Assembly (NCBI GenBank): GCA_964433135.1
Contig: CAYSQW010000061.1
Location: 1-20,917 of the forward strand
Length of the DNA stretch: 20,917 bases
Reading direction: 5' to 3'
From: CAYSQW01 sp964433135
Lineage (GTDB): Bacteria; Acidobacteriota; Aminicenantia; Aminicenantales; Aminicenantaceae
Shown here: piece after piece, positions 7,055 to 15,532 of the stretch
Layout: each line of letters starts with the position of its first letter
Position numbering within the stretch: position 1 is the first letter of the stretch
Notes under the pieces: model-generated
Database searches by the model: none
The model's input: the letters and a program-made list of their open reading frames with translations, nothing else
What the model was told of the DNA's origin: nothing
Program-made: the position numbers and the translations under genes

Positions 7055-9658
7055 TTATTGAGATCCCGCGTAGAATATCGAATTGAACAGGAGCTTAAAC
7101 GTTGCGTAGGGCTGACCGCGAAACTGGATCGGAAATCCTAAAAGGATAATTCGTCCTTTTCCCAGAGGGACATCGAGGATCGAAGACTTTTGCCGGATGG
7201 CCTTGCCTCCGTACATCCATCCGCTCATTAAGAGGTTGTTTGCGGCGTATCGAGCCACGCTGACGGGCTCTTTTTTGGATATGAATGAGGGCATAATCTG
7301 AAAGGCGAAGCTGCCTGAAAAAACAGCGGGGGCTTGTTTCGGCATCCCGTACGCAACGGGATGGGTGTTGTCGAAATCCATCCGGAGAAGAGATCCGGTG
7401 CAGATGAAATCCTCCTTTCCGGCGTTTTCAAGCACGCTTCGGACGGGAAGATCGAAATGCTTCAACGCCATGGAACAGGATCCGTTGATAAAGATCAGCG
7501 TACCTCCGTTTGTGACGAAGTTTTTAAGATTACGAACACCCTGAGCCGTCAATCCTCCTACGTAGGCAGGAGGCATCGTGCCTTTCGTGTGACCATCGAC
7601 GAGGGATTCCGTTCTGCGGGCATGGGGGATGATGATGGCATCGAAGTTGTTTTTCAGATCTCCTGCTCGGACATCGGCATCGTGAAGGCTTTTGTAGGTG
7701 AAATGATGATTGTCCAGGACAAGCCGGGTCCAGCCTTCTTCTGCGGAGGAAATCCAGGATTGGTACATGCCCAGCCGGGTGGGTTTCAATGAGGCGAGCT
7801 CGGTATCGGGCTTTCGGGGGAGCCCGTTAATATTGACGCCGTTTTCTCCGGCCAGGCGCTGAATCAGCGATCGGCTGATTTCGCGGGAGGGAACGATCAG
7901 GGTGCCTGGAGAAAATGTGTGATCCGCAATGGAAAATGCCTTTTTGGATCGAAATACTTTTCCTCCGGCTTTGAAAACATCGTTAACGACGGAATAACTG
8001 GCGTTTTCTCTCGGAGAAAAAGCATATCCGTATCCGGAGCCGCCGGATATTCGGCCGGAGGGCACATCGAAGGTTTCAAGGCGCGTCATCGGGACATCGA
8101 TCGGGGTGTTGGCGACATGCGTTTCAAGACCGAATTGATACGGAAGCGTCCATCCCATCATATCGTAGGACTCCAGGGGGGCGCCTTCAAATGTTTTGGG
8201 ACGGATGAGCCCTTGCCACAGCTGGGGGTACTGGCGTAGGTCGGGATATGCTTGCTCCTCGAAGACATTTTTTAGAAACAATCCGAAAGGCTGTGAAACC
8301 GGAAGGATCGTGGTGCCTTCGGGATAGGAAATTCCGTCGCTGGTAAACGATTCGTTGCTCCGATAAACATCGATGCCTAATAAATGCATCCGGCTGAGCA
8401 GGAGAGCGGATGCGGAGGGATCGAGCTGTCGATCGGGGACGATCCAGGCATAAGGAGGTTCATTACGAAACCGCTCGATAACGTCCCTGGCCATTCGGTA
8501 TTTATTGAGCAGCATTTCCTGGCGGTATTTGGACGCGATGTCAAGAACGGATTTTGACGCGGTGAGGCAGTAGTCCACAGCGTCTTTCAGGCGCCACCAG
8601 CCGCCTTTCCAGGGATTGGGATAGAAAGCGGACATCGTCAGATCCTGATACTGCTTGGGAAAATCATTGAGCGTATAGAAATGAGGTGTGGCATAGCGGT
8701 AGAGGGCGGTCTCCGTCAGAATGGAGATGATGTTGTGAGAGTCGACGGCTTGAGTTACGTATCCGGGGTACCAGGTATCGAAGATGATGCGTGAGATAGC
8801 GCCTTCCTTATTCTCAGCATCGAAAGCGGCTCCCATGGCCGAACCGATCATGTTTTGCCAGCGGACGACCAGGGGATGAATATTGGGATTGGTCGGCTCG
8901 GAGTTGGGCGGCGTCCAGATCCGTGCGGGAAATGGCGCGGTTTGATGGTGATTGTACAGAATAACTGGGAACCATTCTTTATGCAGCAGGCGAGAGATGT
9001 TCCGGGTCTCCACGAGATTTGCAAGATAGGAATCGCGATTGTTGTCATGCCCGGCATAGATATGATAAAGGCGGGGGAGAGGAGAAACCTCATAGGGAGT
9101 TCCGAGATTTCCATGATACCACTCCGCCAACATATTCATGCCGTCCGGATTGGCGAAAACCAGAATAAGAATAACATCATCCAGAATACGGAGGGTTTTG
9201 GCGTCTTGGGCCGTTGCCAGGTCGTAGGCAAGTTGAATGTTATGTTGAGCGGGCGCGCATTCGGAAGCGTGCAAGCCCCCGTCGATGTAGACGACGGCTT
9301 TTCCTTCCCGGGACATCGCTTCGGCTTCTTCGGGAGTCAGATTTTCCGCGAGGCTCAGGCGGCGTTCCATATCCTTGAATTTATCCAATTGAGATAAATT
9401 GCTTTGGGATGAGATAACGGCATACGTCATGGTCTGGCCCATGGAGGTCTGCCCCATATCGAAAAGACGGATTCTGTCCGAAGCCGACTCCAATGCGTGG
9501 AAATATTCGACGGCTTGGGTATAGGTCGCCAGATGATAATCCGCTCCGACGGGAAATCCGAGGATTTCCTCCGGTGAGGGGATATCCTGCGTGATTCCAG
9601 GAACGCAAAGTAAAAATCCGAGCACCATGAGTGCGGTGAAGCCTCGCAACGATTTCAT
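7055..9658 (-). CDS. Secreted M14-family zinc carboxypeptidase-like protein
   Basis: 867 residues, starting with a signal peptide (MKSLRGFTALMVLGFLLCVP) and cleaved near GITQ. The M14 catalytic domain fills about residues 40-340: zinc ligands His130 and Glu133 in GGLHASE, the third His in LYNHHQ (237 or 238), substrate-carboxylate residues in the GHDNNRD segment, and the catalytic Glu316 in ILTETALYRY. A long C-terminal part follows, including a class-I glutamine-amidotransferase-like (ThuA/PfpI-type) segment around DAIIIPHARR, TAQGVRNLKNFVTNGGTLIF and GRIILLGFPIQFRG. Such two-part M14 proteins are common in peptide-degrading Gram-negatives. The ATG at 9658 is chosen because AAAGGAG lies six bases upstream and the signal peptide begins there; an in-frame ATG 13 codons upstream overlaps the previous gene. 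It is the last gene of a probable cysS-yraN-peptidase unit. Confidence 0.88.
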   Translation of the reverse strand: MKSLRGFTALMVLGFLLCVPGITQDIPSPEEILGFPVGADYHLATYTQAVEYFHALESASDRIRLFDMGQTSMGQTMTYAVISSQSNLSQLDKFKDMERRLSLAENLTPEEAEAMSREGKAVVYIDGGLHASECAPAQHNIQLAYDLATAQDAKTLRILDDVILILVFANPDGMNMLAEWYHGNLGTPYEVSPLPRLYHIYAGHDNNRDSYLANLVETRNISRLLHKEWFPVILYNHHQTAPFPARIWTPPNSEPTNPNIHPLVVRWQNMIGSAMGAAFDAENKEGAISRIIFDTWYPGYVTQAVDSHNIISILTETALYRYATPHFYTLNDFPKQYQDLTMSAFYPNPWKGGWWRLKDAVDYCLTASKSVLDIASKYRQEMLLNKYRMARDVIERFRNEPPYAWIVPDRQLDPSASALLLSRMHLLGIDVYRSNESFTSDGISYPEGTTILPVSQPFGLFLKNVFEEQAYPDLRQYPQLWQGLIRPKTFEGAPLESYDMMGWTLPYQFGLETHVANTPIDVPMTRLETFDVPSGRISGGSGYGYAFSPRENASYSVVNDVFKAGGKVFRSKKAFSIADHTFSPGTLIVPSREISRSLIQRLAGENGVNINGLPRKPDTELASLKPTRLGMYQSWISSAEEGWTRLVLDNHHFTYKSLHDADVRAGDLKNNFDAIIIPHARRTESLVDGHTKGTMPPAYVGGLTAQGVRNLKNFVTNGGTLIFINGSCSMALKHFDLPVRSVLENAGKEDFICTGSLLRMDFDNTHPVAYGMPKQAPAVFSGSFAFQIMPSFISKKEPVSVARYAANNLLMSGWMYGGKAIRQKSSILDVPLGKGRIILLGFPIQFRGQPYATFKLLFNSIFYAGSQ

Positions 9659-9683
9659 GCCATTCTCCTTTATTAAATATGAT

Positions 9684-10082
9684 TTATTCAAAGGCATTAC
9701 GAAATTGCGTTATCGTCCAGCCCTTATCGGGAAGACGTTCAAGTGTAAGCACGTCAAACCGGCAGGGCGAGTCTTCGAGATCGTGCTGGGCGCAATATTT
9801 TTCCGCCAACCTGCGGATCTGTTTCTGTTTTGTAAAGGTGACCGATTCTTCCGGGGTGCCGAATCTGCGGCTGCGTCTGGTCTTGACCTCGATAAAAACC
9901 AATGTTTGTTTATCGTAAGCAATGATGTCGATCTCGCCGCGGCCGACCTTGCAACGCCTTGCGATGATCTTATAACCTTGGCGGCGAAGATAACGGAGGG
10001 CTGTGATTTCACCGGACTTTCCAAGTTGGTGCGGAGATTGGTGCGGATGTGAGATCCGGAAGTTCGCGTCGCTTTTTTTCAA
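9684..10082 (-). CDS. yraN: YraN/UPF0102 family endonuclease-like protein
   Basis: 132 residues, the family's normal length. It has the PD-(D/E)XK-like core seen in UPF0102: LGKSGEITALRYLRRQGYKI at the N terminus, then GRGEIDIIAYD (Glu50, Asp52) and VFIEVKTRR (Glu65, Lys67). The biochemical role of the family is unsettled; it resembles Holliday-junction resolvases and restriction nucleases in fold. The start is a TTG at 10082, supported by AGGA six bases upstream and by the absence of another in-frame start that keeps the conserved N-terminal helix. It lies 71 bases after cysS and 25 bases before the peptidase gene, both on the same strand. The usual rnhB neighbour is not in this window. Confidence 0.9.
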   Translation of the reverse strand: MKKSDANFRISHPHQSPHQLGKSGEITALRYLRRQGYKIIARRCKVGRGEIDIIAYDKQTLVFIEVKTRRSRRFGTPEESVTFTKQKQIRRLAEKYCAQHDLEDSPCRFDVLTLERLPDKGWTITQFRNAFE

Positions 10083-10153
10083 GCCATATCCTGTTCGTAG
10101 ATTTTTCGATCGATTTGGCGGCGGTCGCCGTCGAAATACCCATCGTTTCAGTG

Positions 10154-11587
10154 TTACCTGTCTGGGTTACCTGAAGGATCGGTGAGCCGATCCGAATCGA
10201 CGATCTTATAACGAACACCTTCTTTGGTATCTTCGAGTTGGACTCCATGTTTGAGCAGCTCGTCACGGAGTTCATCGGCTAAACGGAAATCTCTATTTTC
10301 TCGCGCCTTTTGACGGGCGTCGATCTTGGCCGAAAGAAAAGCGGGCAGTTCCATTCCGGATTGTTCATGCAGAATTCCAAAAACACGGTCCATATCCATA
10401 AGCGCCGTGATCAAATCCTCCGCGTCTGATTGGAACAAGGCACCCGCCGCATGCTGAATGTGGCATTTTTTTACCATCTCGAAGACGGCGGTCAGTGCGG
10501 TGGATATGTTGAGATCATTACTGAGGCCTTTGATGAATCGGTTGCGTGTTTCACGGATCAAAGTCGCAATATCAGAATTTTCCCCTGGAGGGAATTCCGT
10601 GGTTCTCAGCTCGTGTAAAAAATCTCTTAAACGCTTCAGAGAAGATCGGGCTTGTTCCAAGGCCTTGAAACTGAAATTGAGATTTTTACGATAATGTGTG
10701 GAAAGCAGAAGAAAGCGAAGTGCGATCGGATCGATGCTGCGGTTGCGAAGTTCCTGCAGCGTGTAGCAATTGCCCCTGGATTTTGACATTTTTTCGCCGT
10801 CGACGATCAGGTGATGGCAGTGAAGCCAATACCTGACGAACGGCCGGCCGTTATAGGCCTCGGATTGAGCGATTTCGTTCTCATGATGAGGGAATATATT
10901 ATCGACTCCTCCGCAGTGAATATCGAAAGTGGGGCCCAGATAGAGAGAACTCATGACGGAACACTCCAGGTGCCACCCCGGACGTCCCGAGCCGGCTTCG
11001 GTATCCCAAAACGGTTCGCCTGCTTTCTTGTTCTTCCATAAGGCGAAATCATGGGCGTTGTCCTTCTCGTATTCGTCATTGTCGATTCGATTCCCTGCTA
11101 TAAGGCTGTCGGGATCGATTTTGGAGAGTTTTCCATATGCGGGAAAGCGGGTGATGTCGAAATAGATGGAACCATCCTTTGTATATGCGAATCCTTTATC
11201 AACCAGGCCCTTCGCCATGCGGGCCATCTCCGGAATATGTTCTGTTGCTCGGGGATAGTGGTCGGCTTTAAGGATGTTCAATGCTTTGATGTCCTGAAAG
11301 AAGGCTTCGGTATATTCACGGGTATATTCATGAAGACTGACGCCGCGGTCGCTGGCGCCCTGGATGGTTTTATCGTCGATATCCGTGATGTTCATCACGT
11401 GTTCGACCTCATAGCCGCTGAACAAGAGAAATCTTTTCAAAAGGTCTTCGAAAATGTAGGTTCGGAAGTTCCCGATATGGGCGAAATCATAAACGGTGGG
11501 GCCGCATGTATATAACTTCACCTTCTTGGGAAGGATTGAGTTGAACTCTTGCAATCGGCCGCCTAGAGTGTTGAAAAACTGTATCAT
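10154..11587 (-). CDS. cysS: Cysteine--tRNA ligase
   Basis: This class-I aminoacyl-tRNA synthetase charges tRNA-Cys. It has 477 residues from the chosen start. Seen in order: YTCGPTVYDFAHIGNFR with the HIGH-type motif (HIGN), DHYPRATEHI, GWHLECSVM, CGGVDNIFPHHENE and GEKMSKSRGN (KMSKS loop about 266-270), then a helical C-terminal tRNA-binding part. With the ATG at 11587, the zinc ligands fall at Cys28, Cys209, His234 and Glu238, the same numbers as in the E. coli enzyme, which supports this start, although the ribosome site in front of it is poor. Alternative in-frame starts at 11611 (ATG) and 11623 (TTG) add 8-12 residues. It leads the minus-strand unit with yraN and the peptidase. Confidence 0.96.
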   Translation of the reverse strand: MIQFFNTLGGRLQEFNSILPKKVKLYTCGPTVYDFAHIGNFRTYIFEDLLKRFLLFSGYEVEHVMNITDIDDKTIQGASDRGVSLHEYTREYTEAFFQDIKALNILKADHYPRATEHIPEMARMAKGLVDKGFAYTKDGSIYFDITRFPAYGKLSKIDPDSLIAGNRIDNDEYEKDNAHDFALWKNKKAGEPFWDTEAGSGRPGWHLECSVMSSLYLGPTFDIHCGGVDNIFPHHENEIAQSEAYNGRPFVRYWLHCHHLIVDGEKMSKSRGNCYTLQELRNRSIDPIALRFLLLSTHYRKNLNFSFKALEQARSSLKRLRDFLHELRTTEFPPGENSDIATLIRETRNRFIKGLSNDLNISTALTAVFEMVKKCHIQHAAGALFQSDAEDLITALMDMDRVFGILHEQSGMELPAFLSAKIDARQKARENRDFRLADELRDELLKHGVQLEDTKEGVRYKIVDSDRLTDPSGNPDR

Positions 11588-11672
11588 GATTGATATTATC
11601 AAAGTTCTCATTACCGGAGTCAACCTCTCTATAAGGTTTAGGTAGGATTTTTACCGTCAAGGAGTACACGGC

Positions 11673-11701
11673 TTGACAAACGAGAGGGAGCATTCTATTT
11701 T
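11673..11701 (+). promoter_or_regulatory. Sigma-70-type promoter for the lysine-degradation genes
   Basis: A perfect -35 box TTGACA (11673-11678) is separated by exactly 17 bases from TATTTT (11696-11701, four of six consensus bases). It lies in the 186-base gap between cysS and the rightward LKR gene, giving a leader of about 65 bases before the ATG at 11774. I saw no equally good promoter for the leftward cysS gene in this gap. Confidence 0.6.
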
Positions 11702-11773
11702 TGAAAAGGTGCCGAACCCGGGTATAGATGGAAATAGCCCCGATCATATTTTTGAATACCTGAAAGGAAAATC

Positions 11774-13114
11774 ATGAATAAAATTCGAATTGGAATTCGA
11801 AAAGAAGACAAAAATCCTTGGGAACGACGATCCCCCTTGATTCCGACGCACGTAAGAGAACTGATTCAAAAGCACCAGCTTGAGATATTCGTACAACCCT
11901 CACCAACCCGAGTTTTCACGGATGAAGAGTTTCGACGGGAAGGAGCCGTGATCACGGAAGATCTATCCCCTTGTTCCTTAATCTTCGCGATCAAAGAAAT
12001 ACCCATAAAGTTGCTTTTAAAAAACAGTGTTTATCTATTCTTTTCCCATACCATCAAGGGGCAGTCCTCCAACATGCCCATGCTCAAGACAATAATCGAT
12101 AAAGAATGCACGCTGATCGATTATGAGAAGATCGTGGATGAGCAGGGGAGAAGGCTGGTTTTTTTTGGGACGCAAGCCGGTTACGCCGGAATGATAGACA
12201 CGCTCTGGGCTCTGGGCAGGCGTCTCAAAGTGGAAGGGATCGAATCGTCGCTGAGCGCCGTGAAGCCGGCGCATGCGTATGCCGGTCTTACCGATGCCAA
12301 GGAATCTCTTGCACGCATTAGCCGGGATATACGTGAAAACGGACTGCCGTCTGAAATGAAGCCCTTGATTGTCGGATTTGCCGGTTATGGGAGGGTTTCT
12401 CAGGGAGCTCAGGAAATATTCGATATTTTTCCGTTTGAGAGCATCGAGCCCGCGGATCTGAAACGGTTTTACCGCGAGGGGAATTATTCCTCGCATCGGT
12501 TGTACAAAACCGTTTTTAAGGAAGAACATATGGTCGAACCCATTTCAGCTCAGGCGGGATTCGATCTGCAGGATTATTATGACAATCCCGCGCGCTATCG
12601 TTCTGTTTTCGAAGAATATCTTCCTTATCTGACGGTTTTTGTCAACTGCATATACTGGACCCCCAGCTTTCCGCGCTTCGTCACATGCGATTATTTGAAG
12701 AGAAGCTGGGATAAAAGCGGGCCGCGGATTCCACTACGGGTGATCGGGGATATTTCCTGCGACATCAACGGATCCATTGAATGCACGTATCGGGCCACGG
12801 ATACGGGCAACCCCGTTTTTATTTATGACCCTGTAACAAACACATATCATGATGGATTCGAAGGTAACGGCGTGGTCGTCATGTCCATCGACAACCTGCC
12901 GGCTGAGATACCCCTCGAATCATCCGTTTTCTTCAGCCGCTCACTGATTCCTTTTATCCCCCGGATCGCCGCTGCGGATTTTAATGGGGGATTTGAAGAC
13001 TGCCTTTTGCCGGATCCCATAAAAAAGGCCGTTGTCGTCTATAAAGGTCGATTAACGCCGGATTATCAATATCTGAAAGAATTTCTCGATCGCTTCGGAT
13101 CAGAGATGACCTGA
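11774..13114 (+). CDS. Lysine-ketoglutarate reductase (saccharopine-forming, LKR domain protein)
   Basis: 446 residues matching the LKR half of the eukaryotic bifunctional aminoadipate-semialdehyde synthase (AASS): lysine plus 2-oxoglutarate plus NAD(P)H gives saccharopine. The N-terminal AlaDH/PNT-like domain has ERRSPLIPTHV (17-27), FSHTIKGQ (90-97), LIDYEKIVDEQGRRLVFFG and AGYAGMIDTLWALGRRL. A nucleotide-binding loop follows: GFAGYGRVSQGAQEIF (201-216). The segments YLPYLTVFVNCIYWTPSFPR and VIGDISCDINGSIE are close to AASS. A plain alanine dehydrogenase is less likely given these matches and the saccharopine dehydrogenase gene 44 bases downstream. The ATG follows GAAAGGAAA (11762-11770) closely. 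It is encoded separately rather than fused to the dehydrogenase. The direction (lysine breakdown or synthesis) is not shown by sequence; breakdown is more likely. Confidence 0.85.
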   Translation: MNKIRIGIRKEDKNPWERRSPLIPTHVRELIQKHQLEIFVQPSPTRVFTDEEFRREGAVITEDLSPCSLIFAIKEIPIKLLLKNSVYLFFSHTIKGQSSNMPMLKTIIDKECTLIDYEKIVDEQGRRLVFFGTQAGYAGMIDTLWALGRRLKVEGIESSLSAVKPAHAYAGLTDAKESLARISRDIRENGLPSEMKPLIVGFAGYGRVSQGAQEIFDIFPFESIEPADLKRFYREGNYSSHRLYKTVFKEEHMVEPISAQAGFDLQDYYDNPARYRSVFEEYLPYLTVFVNCIYWTPSFPRFVTCDYLKRSWDKSGPRIPLRVIGDISCDINGSIECTYRATDTGNPVFIYDPVTNTYHDGFEGNGVVVMSIDNLPAEIPLESSVFFSRSLIPFIPRIAAADFNGGFEDCLLPDPIKKAVVVYKGRLTPDYQYLKEFLDRFGSEMT

Positions 13115-13158
13115 CGGATAGATCGAATTAATAACATAGAAATAGAGAAGGAATCAAA

Positions 13159-14481
13159 ATGAATAAAATATTGGTTTTGGGGGCGGGGCTGGTTGCGGGT
13201 CCGCTTGTGGATTATTTGCTTGAACAACCTGCGTTCAGTCTTACGATCGCTGATTTAGTTCTTGAAAAAGCACGAAAACTGGTCGGGGATCATCCACGTG
13301 CCGTCGCTCGATCACTGGACCTGTCGGAAGAAAGCTTGCTTAAGGCACAAATTGATAATGCCGACCTGGTCATCAGCATGGTTCCATACACATACCATCC
13401 ATTAGTCGCGAGACTTTGCCTCGCGGCTAAAACGAATCTGGTTACCGCCTCTTATGTCAGCGAAAAGATGAAATCTCTGGACAGCGCCGCCCGAAATGCT
13501 GGGATACTATTTCTGAACGAATTGGGATTGGATCCTGGAATCGATCATATGGAGGCCATGAGGATCATCGATGAAGTCAAACAGGAAGGGGGAGACGTTA
13601 CGAGCTTCACTTCTTTTTGCGGTGGACTTCCGGCTCCCGAAGCCAATGATAATCCCATGGGCTATAAGTTCTCTTGGAGTCCGGCCGGGGTTCTTTTGGC
13701 GGGAAAAAATTCCGCGAAGTACCTTGAAAACGGAAAGGAAGTGTCGATTTCTCCCAAAGATCTCTTCGACAGCACGAGGAAAATCGATATCGAAGGGTTG
13801 GGAGTTTTCGAAGGCTATCCCAACCGCAATTCGCTGCCCTATATAGATCTCTACGGAATCCCCAAGGTGGAAACCATGCTTAGAGGAACTTTGCGGTATG
13901 AAGGCTGGTGTCCCACACTTAAAAAATTCGTCGATCTCGGTTTGCTTGATCAAGAAGTCAAGAAGTGGAAGGGGATCACTTACAGGGATTTTATCCGAGG
14001 ATTGATGGAGGATGTGAGGCTTCCCGGAACCAAGGAAGCATTAGCCGCGCACTGGAAGATCGATACGGATTCCGATATCCTGAAGCGAATGGAGTGGCTG
14101 GATCTTTTGAGCGAGAAGAGCATCGAAATGGAGAAGGGATCCGCCCTCGATGTCCTGGCGGAGCGGATGGAAGCGAAAATGCAGTTCGGCCCCGGGGAAA
14201 GAGACATGATCGTGATGCAGCATGTTTTCCATTCCAAGGAATCTTCGGGACGGAAGAACCGGATTACATCGACGCTGATCGATTTCGGCGTTCCCTTCGG
14301 GTATTCCGCGATGGCTCGGACGGTCGGATTGCCCGCAGCCATCGGAGCCCGGCTCATTCTGGAGGGGAAAATCAACCTGACCGGTGTCCATATACCGGTT
14401 ATCAAAGAGATTTACTCGCCTATTCTTGAGGAATTAAAAACGCTGGGGATACGATTTGATTTTAAAAAAGAAAATCTGTGA
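13159..14481 (+). CDS. Saccharopine dehydrogenase (glutamate-forming, AASS C-terminal type)
   Basis: 440 residues, the second enzyme of the saccharopine route: saccharopine plus NAD(P)+ gives 2-aminoadipate 6-semialdehyde and glutamate. The N-terminal Rossmann loop is VLGAGLVAGPLVDYLL (5-20). Strong matches to the SDH half of AASS follow: LVISMVPYTYHPLVARLCLAAK, NLVTASYVS, ELGLDPGIDHMEAM, FCGGLPAPEANDNPMGYKFS, WSPAGVLL, EGYPNRNSLPYIDLYGIP and LRGTLRYEGWCPTLKKFVDL. GAAGGAA at 13147-13153 precedes the ATG. It lies 44 bases after the LKR gene, so the pair looks like an operon that keeps the order of the eukaryotic fusion. A hairpin terminator follows the stop. Confidence 0.9.
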   Translation: MNKILVLGAGLVAGPLVDYLLEQPAFSLTIADLVLEKARKLVGDHPRAVARSLDLSEESLLKAQIDNADLVISMVPYTYHPLVARLCLAAKTNLVTASYVSEKMKSLDSAARNAGILFLNELGLDPGIDHMEAMRIIDEVKQEGGDVTSFTSFCGGLPAPEANDNPMGYKFSWSPAGVLLAGKNSAKYLENGKEVSISPKDLFDSTRKIDIEGLGVFEGYPNRNSLPYIDLYGIPKVETMLRGTLRYEGWCPTLKKFVDLGLLDQEVKKWKGITYRDFIRGLMEDVRLPGTKEALAAHWKIDTDSDILKRMEWLDLLSEKSIEMEKGSALDVLAERMEAKMQFGPGERDMIVMQHVFHSKESSGRKNRITSTLIDFGVPFGYSAMARTVGLPAAIGARLILEGKINLTGVHIPVIKEIYSPILEELKTLGIRFDFKKENL

Positions 14482-14501
14482 ACCGGATTGGATTATCAGC
14501 T

Positions 14502-14521
14502 CCGACTGAAGAGTCGGTTTT
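14502..14521 (+). terminator. Rho-independent terminator after saccharopine dehydrogenase
   Basis: A 6-bp stem CCGACT (14502-14507) and AGTCGG (14512-14517) with loop GAAG is followed by TTTT (14518-14521). It begins 20 bases after the stop and fits the end of the LKR-SDH unit. The T run is short. Confidence 0.6.
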
Positions 14522-14526
14522 ATAGA

Positions 14527-14554
14527 GCCTGAGCGCGCCGCTACGCCTGAGCGC
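14527..14554. repeat. Short direct repeat upstream of the MEMO gene
   Basis: GCCTGAGCGC occurs at 14527-14536 and again at 14545-14554, an 18-base period, just before a T run and the ribosome site of the next gene. It may be a tandem operator or chance. Confidence 0.35.
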
Positions 14555-14576
14555 ATTTTTTGTGAGGGAGGCGGGT

Positions 14577-15389
14577 ATGAAAAGAAAAGCAGCGGTGGCG
14601 GGAATATTTTATCCCGCGAATCCCCATGAACTCCGGAAGATGGTGAGCCGGATGGTTCCTCAACAGATCCGGAAGGAGTCGGCCGTATGCATCGTTTCTC
14701 CACACGCCGGCTTTGTTTATTCCGGTTCCGTGGCCGGGGCGGTCATTTCAACGGTGAATATTCCGGAAACGTGTATTCTGATCGGGCCCGGTCACCGTCA
14801 TCATGAATCCCATTTTCCTCTGATGTCGCACGGAATATGGGAAACGCCCATGGGAGATGTTCCCGTGGCCAGCGGATTGGCCGGTTCCATTCTGAAAGAT
14901 TCGTCGCTTGTCGTTGAAGATGCGGCGGCTCATGCTTCGGAGCATTCATTGGAGGTTCAGCTTCCGTTTCTCCTTTATTTTCAGGGGAAACTCAGGATCG
15001 TACCCCTTTTGGTCGCGTATCACGCGGATTATGAAGAGCTGGAAGAGATTGGCACGACGTTGGCTCACGCCGTAAAGCGGAGTGGAGAGAACGTTCTCAT
15101 CGTAGCCAGTACGGATATGAGCCATTATGTCACGGCCGAAGTTGCAAAGTTCAAGGATTCCATGGCGATTGATCGCATACTGGATTTGGATCCCCGTGGA
15201 CTTCATGATGTCGTTCGCGCCGAAGATATCAGTATGTGCGGTTATCAAGCGACAACCGCCGCCCTATGTGCCGCCAAGATGTTGGGTGCGCGGCGGGGGG
15301 ATCTGATTAAATATCAAAATTCAGGCGACATCACCGGCGACAACCGGGAAGTCGTCGGCTATGCCGGGATAAAGATCGCAAGAGAATAG
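14577..15389 (+). CDS. amrB: MEMO family protein (AmmeMemoRadiSam system protein B)
   Basis: 270 residues of the MEMO1-like family, related in fold to extradiol dioxygenases. The likely metal-site residues seen in human MEMO1 (His49, His81, Cys244) correspond to His43 in SPHAGFVYSG, His73 in IGPGHRHHESH and Cys221 in SMCGYQATTAAL; ASTDMSHY (177-184) is another conserved segment. The start AGGIFYPA-type motif appears as VAGIFYPANP. In bacteria the gene often lies with an AMMECR1-domain gene and a radical SAM gene; neither is here, so it is encoded alone between the lysine genes and the heat-shock operon. The ATG at 14577 is preferred over an in-frame GTG at 14562 because GAGGGAG (14564-14570) is correctly spaced. 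The physiological role is not established. Confidence 0.9.
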   Translation: MKRKAAVAGIFYPANPHELRKMVSRMVPQQIRKESAVCIVSPHAGFVYSGSVAGAVISTVNIPETCILIGPGHRHHESHFPLMSHGIWETPMGDVPVASGLAGSILKDSSLVVEDAAAHASEHSLEVQLPFLLYFQGKLRIVPLLVAYHADYEELEEIGTTLAHAVKRSGENVLIVASTDMSHYVTAEVAKFKDSMAIDRILDLDPRGLHDVVRAEDISMCGYQATTAALCAAKMLGARRGDLIKYQNSGDITGDNREVVGYAGIKIARE

Positions 15390-15403
15390 GATAGCCCCAT
15401 CAT

Positions 15404-15440
15404 GCCGTTTTAAGTCGGCGCAACCATCAAATAAAACGGC
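15404..15440. promoter_or_regulatory. 9-bp inverted repeat upstream of hrcA (possible operator)
   Basis: GCCGTTTTA (15404-15412) and TAAAACGGC (15432-15440) are perfect reverse complements separated by 19 bases. It lies 14 bases after the MEMO stop and 43 bases before the -35 box of hrcA. GC pairs are at the outer end and no T run follows, so it is not a typical terminator. It differs from CIRCE in both sequence and spacer. It may be an operator or an mRNA structure ending the MEMO transcript. Confidence 0.45.
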
Positions 15441-15483
15441 TGTGTTTCTCGGATGATTTAGACTGTTTCCAGGCTGCTTGAAT

Positions 15484-15512
15484 TTGATATTTTACCCGTT
15501 TAGTGCTATATA
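15484..15512 (+). promoter_or_regulatory. Sigma-70-type promoter for the heat-shock operon
   Basis: TTGATA (15484-15489, five of six bases of the -35 consensus) lies exactly 17 bases before TATATA (15507-15512). Transcription would start near 15519, just before the ribosome site GGAGA, giving a very short leader. This supports the ATG at 15533 as the hrcA start. Confidence 0.55.
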
Positions 15513-15532
15513 TTTTCATGGAGAAAAAAATC

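Noticed and set aside
10009..10275. An 88-codon minus-strand frame bridging yraN and cysS
   Set aside because: It overlaps both conserved genes in another frame and has no recognisable domain or composition of a real protein.
15390..15532. A CIRCE operator before hrcA
   Set aside because: Looked for TTAGCACTC and GAGTGCTAA halves; only a partial TTAGTGCTA resemblance near 15500 with no partner.
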